Source of the DNA: Streptomyces tsukubensis
GTDB lineage: Bacteria > Actinomycetota > Actinomycetes > Streptomycetales > Streptomycetaceae
NCBI RefSeq assembly: GCF_003932715.1
Contig: NZ_CP020700.1
Coordinates: forward strand, 930,001-994,000
Length of the DNA stretch: 64,000 nucleotides
Direction: 5' to 3'
Both the position numbers and the translations under genes were made by a program. The notes beneath the pieces are model-generated. The model did no database searches. It saw only the letters and a program-made list of their open reading frames with translations, and had not been told where the DNA came from. Below are positions 26,048 to 34,955 of the stretch, piece after piece (position 1 is the first letter of the stretch; the number at the start of each line of letters is the position of its first letter).

Positions 26048-28486
26048 TCACCTCTCTTCCCGGCCCGGATCGTCCGGTGTCCGTCGCCGGGTGATCCTGC
26101 GGACCAGCTTCTTCCCGGCGCCCAGGCGGCGCTCGGCGCACTTCAGATAGGCATCGGCGAGCGCGGAGTCGTAGGGGCGGACGGCACCGGCCAGCCGGTT
26201 CAGGTCGTCCGGCCGCCAACGGCCGGCGATATCGTGGCGCAGGGCCGTGATCAGCTCGAAGTGGGCCTGCGGCAGCGGGCACCGGGAGTCCATCGCGACG
26301 ACCCCGGTGACATGGCTGAACAGCACCTCGTCGACGGGTCCGCTGTCGGCCGCGGCCTCGCGCAGCGCGCGGAGATAGCCGTCCGTGAGGGAGAACCCGA
26401 ACTCCCCGATGTCGGTGCGCAGCCGGGCGTGGTCGGCGGGCAGCGCGAGGAGGGCGGGGATCAGCCGGTGGCGTTTCAGGGCGCGCGGCGCCGCCCAGGC
26501 GTCGGCCTGCGGGATCCGGAACGCGCGGGCGAGCGCGGTCGCCTCGGGTGCCTCGTGCAGGGCCCGGTCCAGGCCGAGGGTGGTTGCCACGCACTCCCGG
26601 GTGACCGGGCGCAGCCAGGCGGAGCGGCCCGGTGCGGCCAGTGCCTCGTAGAGCAGCAGACAGGACCGCAGGGCCTCTTCGTCGTGGATCTCCTGTTTGA
26701 CGGCGCGGTCGAACCACTCGCCGATCGCGTCGTCGGCCTGCTGTTCCGGGGGAAGCCGGCGGGCGATCTCGGTGGCTTCCTCGTAGGTCCAGGCCGGTGA
26801 GGCCTGCCGCCACAGGGCCCTGAGCAGTTCCCCGTCCGGCGAGGTCAGGCCGCGTACTGCCAGGATCCGGAAGAGCAGTTCGACCGTGCGGGCGGGTTCG
26901 CGCTCGGCCTGGGCCCGCCAGTAGTGCTCCAGGAGCCGGGGGCGCTCCCCGAGGTCGGATTCGCGCAGCAGGCTCGCGGGGAACTGGGCGAAGAGCTGCT
27001 CCTGGCCGTTCCGCCGGGCCAGCACCTCGTGGACGGCGGTCGCCAGTGCGGCTCTGAACTCCGGGAGGGTGTGGACGAGCTGTGCCGTTTCGGCGCGGAG
27101 CTCGGGGCCCGCGGCGGAGGAGCCGAGGAGGGTACGGGCCAGGTCCAGGCTCTGTGCGGCGAGCGGTTCGGGCGGCGGGGTGAGCCGGGCGCCCAGGGCC
27201 CACAGCAACAGCCGGACCCGGACGCGGGTGGTGGTGGCCTCGTCGAGCAGCCGCTGCCACAGGGCGGTGGCCCGTTCGCGTTCGGCGGGGTGGGTGATCG
27301 GTACGGGGCCGGCCGCGTTCTCCGCTCCGGTCGCGTAGGCGCGGATCCGGGACCGGTGGAGCCTGCCTTCGAGTTCCTGGTGGAGTGCGCTGTCTCCGCC
27401 CGCTTCGGCGGCTGCGCTCAGTGTCGCCAGTTGCCCGTCGTCCAGGTCCCGGTGGCGGTGGTGGATGTCGGCCGCCACCGCCGCCCGGCGCGTCCCGAGG
27501 TGGCCCGCGCCCGGCAGCCAGTCGATCACGGCCCGGACGTCGGTACCGGTCAGTTCGATGCCGCCCGCGGCCGCTGCCGCCGCCACGGGGGCGTGCCAGT
27601 CCCCGGGGTCCCGCTCCCGGCCGTCCGCGTACTCGGCGGTCCAGGACCAGACCGAGCGGACGGAGCCGACGCCGATCCCGGTCAGCAGCCGTACCAGATC
27701 GTGGACGGGTGCCGGTTCGGGGAAGCGGCCTGCGGAGAAGTCGAAGACGGTGTACGTCTCCTCGCCGTCGGGTCCGAAGTCGGGGTGCGCCTCGGGCACG
27801 GTGCCGATGAGGTGGAGCCGGCTGCGGGCGGGGCGCAGCAGGTAGGTGGCGAAGGACAGGGTGCGGGCCAGCGGGGGCGGCAGCAGGTAGGAGACGGCGG
27901 CGAACCAGTGGGCGATCCGGTCCGTCGTATCGTCGATCACCACCACCGAGCCGTCGTCCGCGAGTGCCGTGAACACGGCCGCCAGCAGGGCCGGGAGCTG
28001 TCCGGCGTCCGGGCGGCCGCGCAGGAAGTCGCGTACGGCGCGGGGGCTGAGCGGGCCGCGCGGCAGGGGTGCGGAGAGTTCGGGGAGTTCGGTGGAGTCG
28101 GCCACCCGGGCCGTCCACAGCGGCGAGTTCCACAGTTCGACGGCGAGCAGCCCGCCGCTGTCGGGGGTGAACTCGCCTTCCGTGTGCAGGGCGTGGGCGA
28201 AGTAGTTGCCGAATCTGCGGGCCGAGTCGCGGCCCGCGTACCGGACGCACAGCGTTGTCGTCCCCTGTCCGCCGGGGCTGTGGCAGAGGTTGACCGGGCA
28301 GCGGGCCAGTGTTTCCGGGGTGTCCGATTCGATCAGGGAGCGCGGGGGTTCGTATCCGGCGAGGCCCTCCACCCGGTGCCGGGTCTCCGCGGAGACCTGC
28401 TCGCTGACCGCGTTGAACTGGAAGCCGGAGGAGCCGCTGAGCCCTTGTTCGCAGGAGGTGTAGTACAGCTGCTGGAAGCTCCTCAT
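26048..28486 (-). CDS. GTPase-associated protein 1 (GAP1-N2 plus M/C domains)
   Basis: Predicted partner of the two GTPases. The 812-residue protein opens with MRSFQQLYYTSCEQGLSGSSGFQFNAVS-type sequence, the hallmark of GTPase-associated protein 1 (N-terminal type 2): LYYTSCEQGLSGSSGFQF. It continues with CHSPGGQG and NYFAHAL (about 85-105), the middle segment VVVIDDTTDRIAHWFAAVSYLLPP, then a long helical-repeat region (about 380-790) rich in Leu/Ala/Arg and a basic C-terminus (KKLVRRITRRRT). No enzyme motif is obvious. A scaffold or GTPase-regulator role is the literature inference. It overlaps the double-GTPase 1 stop as ATGA. Confidence 0.82.
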   Translation of the reverse strand: MRSFQQLYYTSCEQGLSGSSGFQFNAVSEQVSAETRHRVEGLAGYEPPRSLIESDTPETLARCPVNLCHSPGGQGTTTLCVRYAGRDSARRFGNYFAHALHTEGEFTPDSGGLLAVELWNSPLWTARVADSTELPELSAPLPRGPLSPRAVRDFLRGRPDAGQLPALLAAVFTALADDGSVVVIDDTTDRIAHWFAAVSYLLPPPLARTLSFATYLLRPARSRLHLIGTVPEAHPDFGPDGEETYTVFDFSAGRFPEPAPVHDLVRLLTGIGVGSVRSVWSWTAEYADGRERDPGDWHAPVAAAAAAGGIELTGTDVRAVIDWLPGAGHLGTRRAAVAADIHHRHRDLDDGQLATLSAAAEAGGDSALHQELEGRLHRSRIRAYATGAENAAGPVPITHPAERERATALWQRLLDEATTTRVRVRLLLWALGARLTPPPEPLAAQSLDLARTLLGSSAAGPELRAETAQLVHTLPEFRAALATAVHEVLARRNGQEQLFAQFPASLLRESDLGERPRLLEHYWRAQAEREPARTVELLFRILAVRGLTSPDGELLRALWRQASPAWTYEEATEIARRLPPEQQADDAIGEWFDRAVKQEIHDEEALRSCLLLYEALAAPGRSAWLRPVTRECVATTLGLDRALHEAPEATALARAFRIPQADAWAAPRALKRHRLIPALLALPADHARLRTDIGEFGFSLTDGYLRALREAAADSGPVDEVLFSHVTGVVAMDSRCPLPQAHFELITALRHDIAGRWRPDDLNRLAGAVRPYDSALADAYLKCAERRLGAGKKLVRRITRRRTPDDPGREER

Positions 28487-29670
28487 CCGCGGCCCGCCTT
28501 GGGCACCGAGCCGAATTCGGTGAGCAGCCACAGCAGGGGGTCCGCCACCCGGTAGGGCTGGATGCCGGTCGGGGCGACCCGGGAGTCGGGCGTGGCGCTG
28601 CGGCCGAGTGCGGAGACCCCGAAGTAGCGGTAGCGGGCGAAGGTGTTCTCCAGGGCCTGGTCGATGGGGACGCCGTCCCACTCCTTCAGCAGCCGGCGGA
28701 CCTCCTCGTGCACGCTGAGGCTGTCGCCGACGTCGAACCGGCCGCGGGCGGGGGCGTGGGCGCGCAGCGGGCTGCCGTTCTCCAGCAGATGCCAGAAGGC
28801 GTCCGTCTTGGAGAAGACCACCGCGAGCGGGGTGTCGACCTTCGCCGCCCGGCCGCCGTTCGCGGCCAGCAGCAGTCCGCTGACCCGGCTCAGTACGTTG
28901 ATCGGCGGGTCGATGCCGTCCATCCGGGGCAGCGCGGTGCCGGGGGCGGCGTGTTCCCGGGCGCCCGGCATCTGCAGGGGGTCCAGCAGCAGGACGATGC
29001 CGTCCGCGTTGGCCAGGTAGCGGGTGTTGAGTTCGACGCTCTCCCGGCTGTTGAAGTCCTCGCCCGCCGTGTCGAAGAACGACAGCACGGTGTGCTGCGG
29101 CCGCTCGCCGAACAGCCCTCTGCGGCGCAGCCCGAAGCGGAACACCAGCGGCTCGACCCGGTTGGCGTTGGTCGTCGCGGTCTGGGTGGGCGGGAACATC
29201 TGCCGGTCGCGGTAGAGCCGGTCCTCGTACTCCGAGCTGTAGCGGCGCATGGTGGTGTCGTCGAGGCCCATCATGGAGGCGCCGTACGCCTCGCCGACCC
29301 GGTTGCGCATCTCGTGCAGCAGTACGGTCATGTAGATCGTCTTGCCGGAGGACCGGGCACCGACCATGGCGATCAGCCGGTTGTCCACCATGCCGAACTG
29401 GACGGGCAGTTCGACGTGGCAGACGGGGCAGATGCGGTACGTGGTCTCGCCGTCGCAGTCCGGGCACGGGGCGGTCGGTCTGCGGCCGTCGGCGGTGAAG
29501 TCCGGGCCGACGTCGTGGGCGGGGCGGCGGCCGAACCGTTCGTCGAGGACCGGGTCCCGGCGCCGTCGGCACTGTTTGCGGGTGCGGCTGAGCCGGCTGT
29601 TGCAGCGGAAGCGGATCTCGCGCGCGGCGAAGGTCTCGTAGCAGTAGGGGCAGGTGAGGCGTTTGGCCAT
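28483..29670 (-). CDS. Double-GTPase 1-type TRAFAC GTPase with zinc ribbons
   Basis: The 395-residue protein begins MAKRLTCPYCYETF, a CxxC ribbon, with further cysteine pairs (CPDCDGETTYRICPVCHVEL). The GTPase domain follows: Walker A GARSSGKTIYM (about 105), DTAGEDF (G3) and FSKTDAF (G4). A proline- and glycine-containing insertion (PGAREHAAPGTALPRMDG) sits before the G4 strand. Soluble, unlike double-GTPase 2. The start at 29670 shares one base with the stop of the Hsp70-like gene (TGATG). Its pairing with a second GTPase and GAP1 is the defining triad of this class of conflict system. Confidence 0.85.
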   Translation of the reverse strand: MAKRLTCPYCYETFAAREIRFRCNSRLSRTRKQCRRRRDPVLDERFGRRPAHDVGPDFTADGRRPTAPCPDCDGETTYRICPVCHVELPVQFGMVDNRLIAMVGARSSGKTIYMTVLLHEMRNRVGEAYGASMMGLDDTTMRRYSSEYEDRLYRDRQMFPPTQTATTNANRVEPLVFRFGLRRRGLFGERPQHTVLSFFDTAGEDFNSRESVELNTRYLANADGIVLLLDPLQMPGAREHAAPGTALPRMDGIDPPINVLSRVSGLLLAANGGRAAKVDTPLAVVFSKTDAFWHLLENGSPLRAHAPARGRFDVGDSLSVHEEVRRLLKEWDGVPIDQALENTFARYRYFGVSALGRSATPDSRVAPTGIQPYRVADPLLWLLTEFGSVPKAGRG

Positions 29671-31340
29671 CAGGTCACTCGCAGCTTGTGCAGGGCCGTG
29701 GGGCGGATATCGGGATCGGAGTCGGCGGGCCGGGCCGGGAAGCAGACCAGCCAGGAGGGGCCTCGGCCGGCGGGGAGCGGGAATTGGACGGTGAGAGGGG
29801 TGCCGGCGGGAAGTCGCTGGGCGGGGACCTCGTGCAGGACGGTGCCGTCGGCCGTACTGGTGGGGCGGTAGCGGCCGACGCCGTGCACGATGCGGAGGTC
29901 GGGGAGGTCGCATCCGGTCCGGGCGGTGAAGGTGACGGTGGCGACCCGGGCGCCGGTGAGGCGGCGGCGGGCCGTGGGTTCGTAGTCGACGACGGGGGGT
30001 TCGGCCGGTACCCGGAGTCCGGCGGCGCCCTCGGTGTCGGCGGCGGGATCGGGGACGAGTGCCTCCACGGTGAGGGTGACGGCGCCCCGGCCGACGGGGA
30101 GGTCGAGGCCGCCGTCGTGTTCGTAGACGCGGCGGCGGCAGAGGATGTCGCCGTCGCGGGGCCCGCTGCCGGTTCCCGTGGTGTCCTCGCGGCGCCAGCG
30201 GACCCGGGCGGTGAGCGCGGACTCCGGCCAGGCCCAGAGGACGAGGAGGTGGTCGTCGCGGCGGACGGCCTGGAGCTGGGTCACGGGGACGGAGTACAGG
30301 GCGAACGGGGGCGCGGGCTCGGGTCCGGATCCGGCCTCCGCTTCAGGCCCGGTTTCGGCTTCGGGCCGGGGTCCGGGGGCGGTGGCGCCTTCGGGCCGGG
30401 GTCCGGGTCCGGGTTCGGGGGTGGCGGCGGGATCCGGGGCCGGTGCGGGGGTCGGCTCGGGGGGCGGTTCCGGTACGGGGGTCGGTGCGGGCCCGGGGGT
30501 CGGTGGGGCCGTTACGGGGTCGGGCCGCGGTTCCGCGCGCCGTTCCGGGGGCTCCTCCGCGGCGCCCGGTGGTTCGGGATCCGCCGGAGGAGGCGGCCAC
30601 GGGGCCGGTTCCGGGTCGTCGGCGAGTGCGGGGGGTGCGAAGTACGCCGTCGCGGGGGCGGTGCCCGTGGCGATACGGAGAAGGCCGAAGTCCGGCAGGG
30701 CGAGCAGGCCGTTGACGACGGCGAGTTCGGGTGCGGTGCAGCGGACCGTCAGGCCCTGTGCCGCAGGCAGGTTCTCGATGTCGGTACGGCGGGCGGGGTC
30801 GGTGTAGGGGGCGCCGGAGAGGAGAACGGCGTCCGGGGACGCCTCGGTCAGCTCCCCGGCGATCGCCGCCAGGCCCCGGTCGGCGCCCGGCCGCCCGGTG
30901 CGGGTGGAGACGATGCGTACGGTCAGATCGGGGGTGACGGCGAGAACCGTCAGTTCCAGGGTGTCCGGGTCCAGGTCGGCCACCAGGACCGTACGGTGGA
31001 CGCCTTCGTCGATCGCGCCGTAGTGCAGGGCCACCGCGACCGGGACCGGGACGATCCTGCTGACGCGCAGGCCCGCGTCCTCGGCGGCACGGCGCAGCCG
31101 GTCCTCGTCCTCGCGACCGGCGGACGCGGGGAGACCGAGCACCGCCTCCCGCTCCTGCCCGCTCTCCGGCTCCTGCTCCTGCTCCTGCTGCGTCTGCGCG
31201 GCGAGGATCAGGGCGAGGGCGTCCTCGGGACGGGCGATGCCGTCGGTCCGGTCCAGCTCCACGACCGTGACGGCGGTGCGGCCGTCCGGTCCGGGCCGGC
31301 CGACCCGGGCGGAGTGGTGGCCGATGCTGATGCCGAGCAT
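29670..31340 (-). CDS. Reduced Hsp70/actin-like ATPase with Pro-rich linker and beta-sandwich C-terminus
   Basis: The 556-residue protein has a compact actin/Hsp70-fold module (about 1-240): LGISIGHHSARVG (phosphate-1-like), LRRAAEDAGLRVSRIVPVPVAVALHYG (compare the Hsp70 EPTAAALAYG segment), LVADLDPDTLELTVLAV (phosphate-2-like) and DAVLLSGAPYTDP (adenosine-like). An approximately 120-residue Pro/Glu/Ala/Gly linker follows (about 255-375), then two beta-rich domains (PFALYSVPVTQLQAVRR to the end) like Fn3 or Ig modules. The canonical Hsp70 substrate-binding domain is missing. Start ATG 31340 lies 4 bases after the stop of the ClpB-like gene. A chaperone-like threshold sensor is inferred. Confidence 0.72.
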   Translation of the reverse strand: MLGISIGHHSARVGRPGPDGRTAVTVVELDRTDGIARPEDALALILAAQTQQEQEQEPESGQEREAVLGLPASAGREDEDRLRRAAEDAGLRVSRIVPVPVAVALHYGAIDEGVHRTVLVADLDPDTLELTVLAVTPDLTVRIVSTRTGRPGADRGLAAIAGELTEASPDAVLLSGAPYTDPARRTDIENLPAAQGLTVRCTAPELAVVNGLLALPDFGLLRIATGTAPATAYFAPPALADDPEPAPWPPPPADPEPPGAAEEPPERRAEPRPDPVTAPPTPGPAPTPVPEPPPEPTPAPAPDPAATPEPGPGPRPEGATAPGPRPEAETGPEAEAGSGPEPAPPFALYSVPVTQLQAVRRDDHLLVLWAWPESALTARVRWRREDTTGTGSGPRDGDILCRRRVYEHDGGLDLPVGRGAVTLTVEALVPDPAADTEGAAGLRVPAEPPVVDYEPTARRRLTGARVATVTFTARTGCDLPDLRIVHGVGRYRPTSTADGTVLHEVPAQRLPAGTPLTVQFPLPAGRGPSWLVCFPARPADSDPDIRPTALHKLRVT

Positions 31341-31344
31341 GTCT

Positions 31345-33537
31345 TCAGCCGTTCCCTTCATCGGCCCTGACCCAGGGCCTGCCGTCGGTACCGGTGCCGA
31401 GCCGGACCCTGCTGCCCGGGGGCGGGCGGTGGGCCAGGAAGTGGGCGACCACGGCCGCCCGCAGCCGCTCCAGTTCATTGCGGATCTGCCGGCCGCCGTA
31501 CGCCCGGCGCTCCGGGTCGTCCATCCGCCCGGTGATCCACGGGTGCAGGGTGTCCGCATCCGGGACCAGCTCGACCTGGTGCCGTTCCCGGACCGATTCG
31601 GTGAGCTGGCCCAGCAGCCGGTCCGCGATCCTCACGATGTGCTCGCGGCGCAGCATGTCGAAGACGACCACGCCCGGTTTGAGGCGGCCGTAGATCTCGG
31701 GCCGGCCGATGGTCCGGAACTTCTCCTCGACGGCCCGGGTGAAATGCGCTTCCAGGGCGGAGTACGGCACCTCGTCGCCGTCCTCGGCCAGCAGGTCCTG
31801 GACCGCTTCGGCGCCCGTGTTGGAGGTGAAGATGATCAGGCACTGGGAGAAGTAGGCGGTCTGGCCGCGGCCGTCGGTCAGCCTGCCGTCCTCCAGGATC
31901 TGGAGGAATTTGTCGAGGACCCGGGGGTGGGCCTTTTCGATCTCGTCGAAGAGGAGGACGCTGAACGGCCGCTCCTGGACCCGGCGGGTCAGCTCGCCGC
32001 CCTGCTCGTGGCCGATGAACCCGGGTGGGGCGCCCGCGAGCCGTTCGGCCGCGTGCTCCTGCTGGTATTCGCTCATGTCGAAGCGGGCGTACGCGCTCTG
32101 GTCACCGAACATCAGCTCCGCGACGGCCTTGGCGAGTTCGGTCTTGCCGACGCCCGTGGGGCCGACGAAGAAGAACGCGCCCCGGGGGCGGGCGTTGCCC
32201 GAGCCCCCGAAGTCGACGCCGACGTACGCGGCCTGGAGGGCGGCGGCCACCGCGTCGACCGCCCGGGACTGGCCGACCACCCGGGTGCCCAGGACGCCCG
32301 CCGCACGGGCGACGGTCTCCCGGTCCAGCTGGGTCCACGGGTCGACGCTGACATTGAGCCGGTGCAGCTCCAGGAGCTTGTCCGGTTTGCGGAGGGGTGC
32401 GTCGCGCAGCCAGGAGGTCCGGGCGAGCGCTTCGATGTCCCAGCCGGACATGCCGTCGGTGGCGCCGACCAGGGCTTCGACCTCGTGGCGGCCGGCCTCC
32501 TGGGAGCCGTTGAACTCACCGAGCAGCCAGGTCAGCCACAGACGGCGCTCACCGGGGTCGGGCGGGCCGATGTGGAGGGTGGCGATCCGGGGGTCCTCCA
32601 GAGGGAACCAGCCGGGCAGCCGCCCGACGTCACCGACGGCGCAGAGGACCGCGTTACGGGCGTGCGGGGGTCTGCCGGAGCGGGCCGAGTGCGGGGTCAC
32701 GGCGTCCGTCATGGCCTCGCGCAGCCGGAGATAGCCCGCGTTCGACTCCGGTCGGCCGGGCGGGAGTTGGTGGTCGACGTCCTGGAAGACGAAGGCGGTC
32801 GCCGCTTCGGGGGAGGCGGCCAGCCGGTGCACGGTCGCGACCACGTCGTCGAAGGCGCGCGGCGGGCCTGCGGGGCGGGGGGAGAGCAGACCGGCGCGCT
32901 CCCGGTCCCGGCCGGTCCCGCTCCGGGGGCGCGGCCGGTCCCGGTCCTCCCGGCTCTCACCGCCCTCCCGGCGCACCGGGTCCGCCGAACTCCGAGTGTT
33001 CGCCGAGTGCGCCGCGTTCGCTGCATGCGGCGGGGGTCCCCCGCTCTCGTGGCTCTCCCGGTCCTGCCGGGCCCCGCGGCCGGCCCGGTCCGCCCAGGGG
33101 CGCGGCTCGCGCCGGTCGCCGTCGGCGGTCCCGGTGGTGGTGCGCGGCCGGTTCGCCTCCAGTGCGGCGAAGCGTTCCGCGTGGCCGGGCAGTGGGAAGG
33201 TGAGCCCGGCCACCGGATCCCACCAGCCCACCACATCGGCACCGCGTGCTTCGAGGACTCCGGCGACCAACTGCCGGAAGGACGCGGGCCGGTCGTCGAA
33301 CCACCAGCGGTCCCGGATCTGACCGTCGAGGATCACCTGGCGGCCGCGCCGCAGCTCCCAGCCGAGCGACACCGCCCAGAGGGGCATCATTCCGTCGGCC
33401 GTGACCGGTCCCGTCCCGTCACCGTCCGGGGAGCCGTCCGGGGAGCCGCCCCGGGACCCGCCCGGCGGTCCGCCCTCGCCCGCGTACCGGCCGGACCCCT
33501 CCCCGGGCCCGTCCTTGGCGAATCCGGGCGTACTCAT
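31345..33537 (-). CDS. ClpB-like AAA+ ATPase
   Basis: The 730-residue protein has a low-complexity Gly/Pro/Asp N-terminus (about 1-45), an ordered region, an Arg/Glu/Ser-rich linker (about 130-215), a AAA-like module without a clear Walker A (FVFQDVDHQLPPGR, then IATLHIGPPDPGERRLWL), and a full C-terminal AAA_2 domain: Walker A GPTGVGKTELAKAVAELMFG, Walker B LLFDEIEKAH, sensor IIFTSNTGAE, and the ClpB-type small domain (YGGRQIRNELERLRA). So only the second ring is expected to hydrolyse ATP. It overlaps the coiled-coil gene stop as ATGA. Confidence 0.87.
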   Translation of the reverse strand: MSTPGFAKDGPGEGSGRYAGEGGPPGGSRGGSPDGSPDGDGTGPVTADGMMPLWAVSLGWELRRGRQVILDGQIRDRWWFDDRPASFRQLVAGVLEARGADVVGWWDPVAGLTFPLPGHAERFAALEANRPRTTTGTADGDRREPRPWADRAGRGARQDRESHESGGPPPHAANAAHSANTRSSADPVRREGGESREDRDRPRPRSGTGRDRERAGLLSPRPAGPPRAFDDVVATVHRLAASPEAATAFVFQDVDHQLPPGRPESNAGYLRLREAMTDAVTPHSARSGRPPHARNAVLCAVGDVGRLPGWFPLEDPRIATLHIGPPDPGERRLWLTWLLGEFNGSQEAGRHEVEALVGATDGMSGWDIEALARTSWLRDAPLRKPDKLLELHRLNVSVDPWTQLDRETVARAAGVLGTRVVGQSRAVDAVAAALQAAYVGVDFGGSGNARPRGAFFFVGPTGVGKTELAKAVAELMFGDQSAYARFDMSEYQQEHAAERLAGAPPGFIGHEQGGELTRRVQERPFSVLLFDEIEKAHPRVLDKFLQILEDGRLTDGRGQTAYFSQCLIIFTSNTGAEAVQDLLAEDGDEVPYSALEAHFTRAVEEKFRTIGRPEIYGRLKPGVVVFDMLRREHIVRIADRLLGQLTESVRERHQVELVPDADTLHPWITGRMDDPERRAYGGRQIRNELERLRAAVVAHFLAHRPPPGSRVRLGTGTDGRPWVRADEGNG

Positions 33538-34955
33538 GGGCTCGTCCACCATCGGACGGTCCCGCCGGGCAGCGGCTCGGCACGCCGGTCCGGGGGTTTG
33601 CCGTCCCAGGTCAGCTCACCGGCCACAAAGCCGTCGTCACCGCCCAGCGCCAGGTGCACCCGCTCCAGCAGCGCCTCCGTGGTGTCGCACACGGCCTCGC
33701 CCCGCTCGGCAGTGAGCGTCGTGTCCGGTTCGCCGTCGACGTGGTAGACGAGTACGGGCGCCCCGTCGTCCCCGGTGGCGACCGTCGTCTCGTACATCGC
33801 ACCGGTCGGCCGGGAGAAGTGCAGCCGGAAGCTGCCGCCGTCGTCCTCGCCGCCCTCGAAGGCGAACCCCTCCCCGGTCATGGCGTCCCGGAGGGCCTCC
33901 ACCAGGTCCCGCCGCCGCTCGTACGCCAGTTCCAGTTCGTCGAGCCGGCCCTCGGCGTCGGGGAGCCTGCGTTCGAGGTCGGCAACTGCGGTACGGGCCT
34001 CGGCGGGCGAGCGTGCGGCCAGGGCACCGGTCACGGCGCGCAGGGCGTCCCCGATCTCCCCGGCGAGGCCGGGGTCACCGAGTTCGGCGGCGGCAGCCAC
34101 CACGGCCTCGGCCGCCTCGCGTACCACGTCGAGACGTTCGGCGGCCTCCGCGAGGGCGGTCTCGACGGCTTTCTCCGCGGCCGCCTCCCGTTCGGCGGCG
34201 GCCGTCTCGTTCCGTACGCGCTCCGCCTCGTCGGCCGCCGCGCGCTCCCGTGCGGTCCGGGCTGCCCGCTCCGCGGCCGCGAGCGCCTCCGTGACCGTCA
34301 CCGTATGCCGGGTGAGGGCGTGTTCGACCGTACCGAGCAGGGCTTCGAAGCGGACCTCCCGGCCCGGTGCGGTGGCCTCCCGCAACTGTTCCAGCAGGTC
34401 GGTGCAGGCGCGATGGCCGTCCGCGTCGAGTGCGGGTCCGTCCCGGCCGGTCGCCGCGAGCCGTCGGTCCAGCGCGGCCAGGGTCGCGGCGCGGTCCTCC
34501 GTACGTGCTCCGGTCGCCGCCGGGCCCCGGTCGACGATCCGGCCGCGCAGCTCCTCCACCGCGCCGCCGAGGGATTCGCCGCGGGCCGCCCTGAGCCGGA
34601 GCCCGGTCAACTCCCCCTCCAGAGTGCCGAGATCGGCCCGTTCGCCGGAGCGCCGGGCCTCGGCGAGCAGTCCGCGCAGCTCGTCCAGGGCCCGTTCGTC
34701 GGCGCGGGCCTGCCCGGCGCGGACCCGGGCTTCTTGGGCGGTGCGTTCGGCCGCGCGCCGGGCCGCCACCTCGGCTTCTCTACGGGCGGCCGCGGCCCGC
34801 CTGCGCTCCGCATCCCGGGCGAGTCTCTCCCGCTCGGCCGCCCGCCGGCGCTCCCGGGCCCGGCGTTCCTCCGCCCGCCGCCTGCGCTCGGCCGCCTCCC
34901 GCTGCGCATAGAGCGCGCCGACGCCGACACTGCTGTACTTGGGTGATCCGCTCAT
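33534..34955 (-). CDS. Long coiled-coil protein
   Basis: The 473-residue protein begins MSGSPKYSSVGVGALYAQREAAERRRRAEERR and is almost entirely Ala/Arg/Glu helix: a basic coiled coil (about 20-95), a helical middle, a second Ala/Glu coiled coil (about 200-330), and a globular C-terminal domain of about 120 residues with beta character (FRLHFSRPTGAMYETTVATGDDGAPVLVYHVDGE). No enzymatic motif. A GGAGGGG ribosome site precedes the ATG at 34955, which overlaps the radical SAM stop. It is likely a scaffold for the neighbouring ATPases, which is inference. Confidence 0.8.
   Translation of the reverse strand: MSGSPKYSSVGVGALYAQREAAERRRRAEERRARERRRAAERERLARDAERRRAAAARREAEVAARRAAERTAQEARVRAGQARADERALDELRGLLAEARRSGERADLGTLEGELTGLRLRAARGESLGGAVEELRGRIVDRGPAATGARTEDRAATLAALDRRLAATGRDGPALDADGHRACTDLLEQLREATAPGREVRFEALLGTVEHALTRHTVTVTEALAAAERAARTARERAAADEAERVRNETAAAEREAAAEKAVETALAEAAERLDVVREAAEAVVAAAAELGDPGLAGEIGDALRAVTGALAARSPAEARTAVADLERRLPDAEGRLDELELAYERRRDLVEALRDAMTGEGFAFEGGEDDGGSFRLHFSRPTGAMYETTVATGDDGAPVLVYHVDGEPDTTLTAERGEAVCDTTEALLERVHLALGGDDGFVAGELTWDGKPPDRRAEPLPGGTVRWWTSP

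Noticed and set aside
24671..26800. 709-codon plus-strand frame antisense to the double-GTPase 2 and GAP1 genes
   Set aside because: Low-complexity Gly/Arg/Gln sequence without motifs. The minus-strand GTPase motifs are unambiguous.
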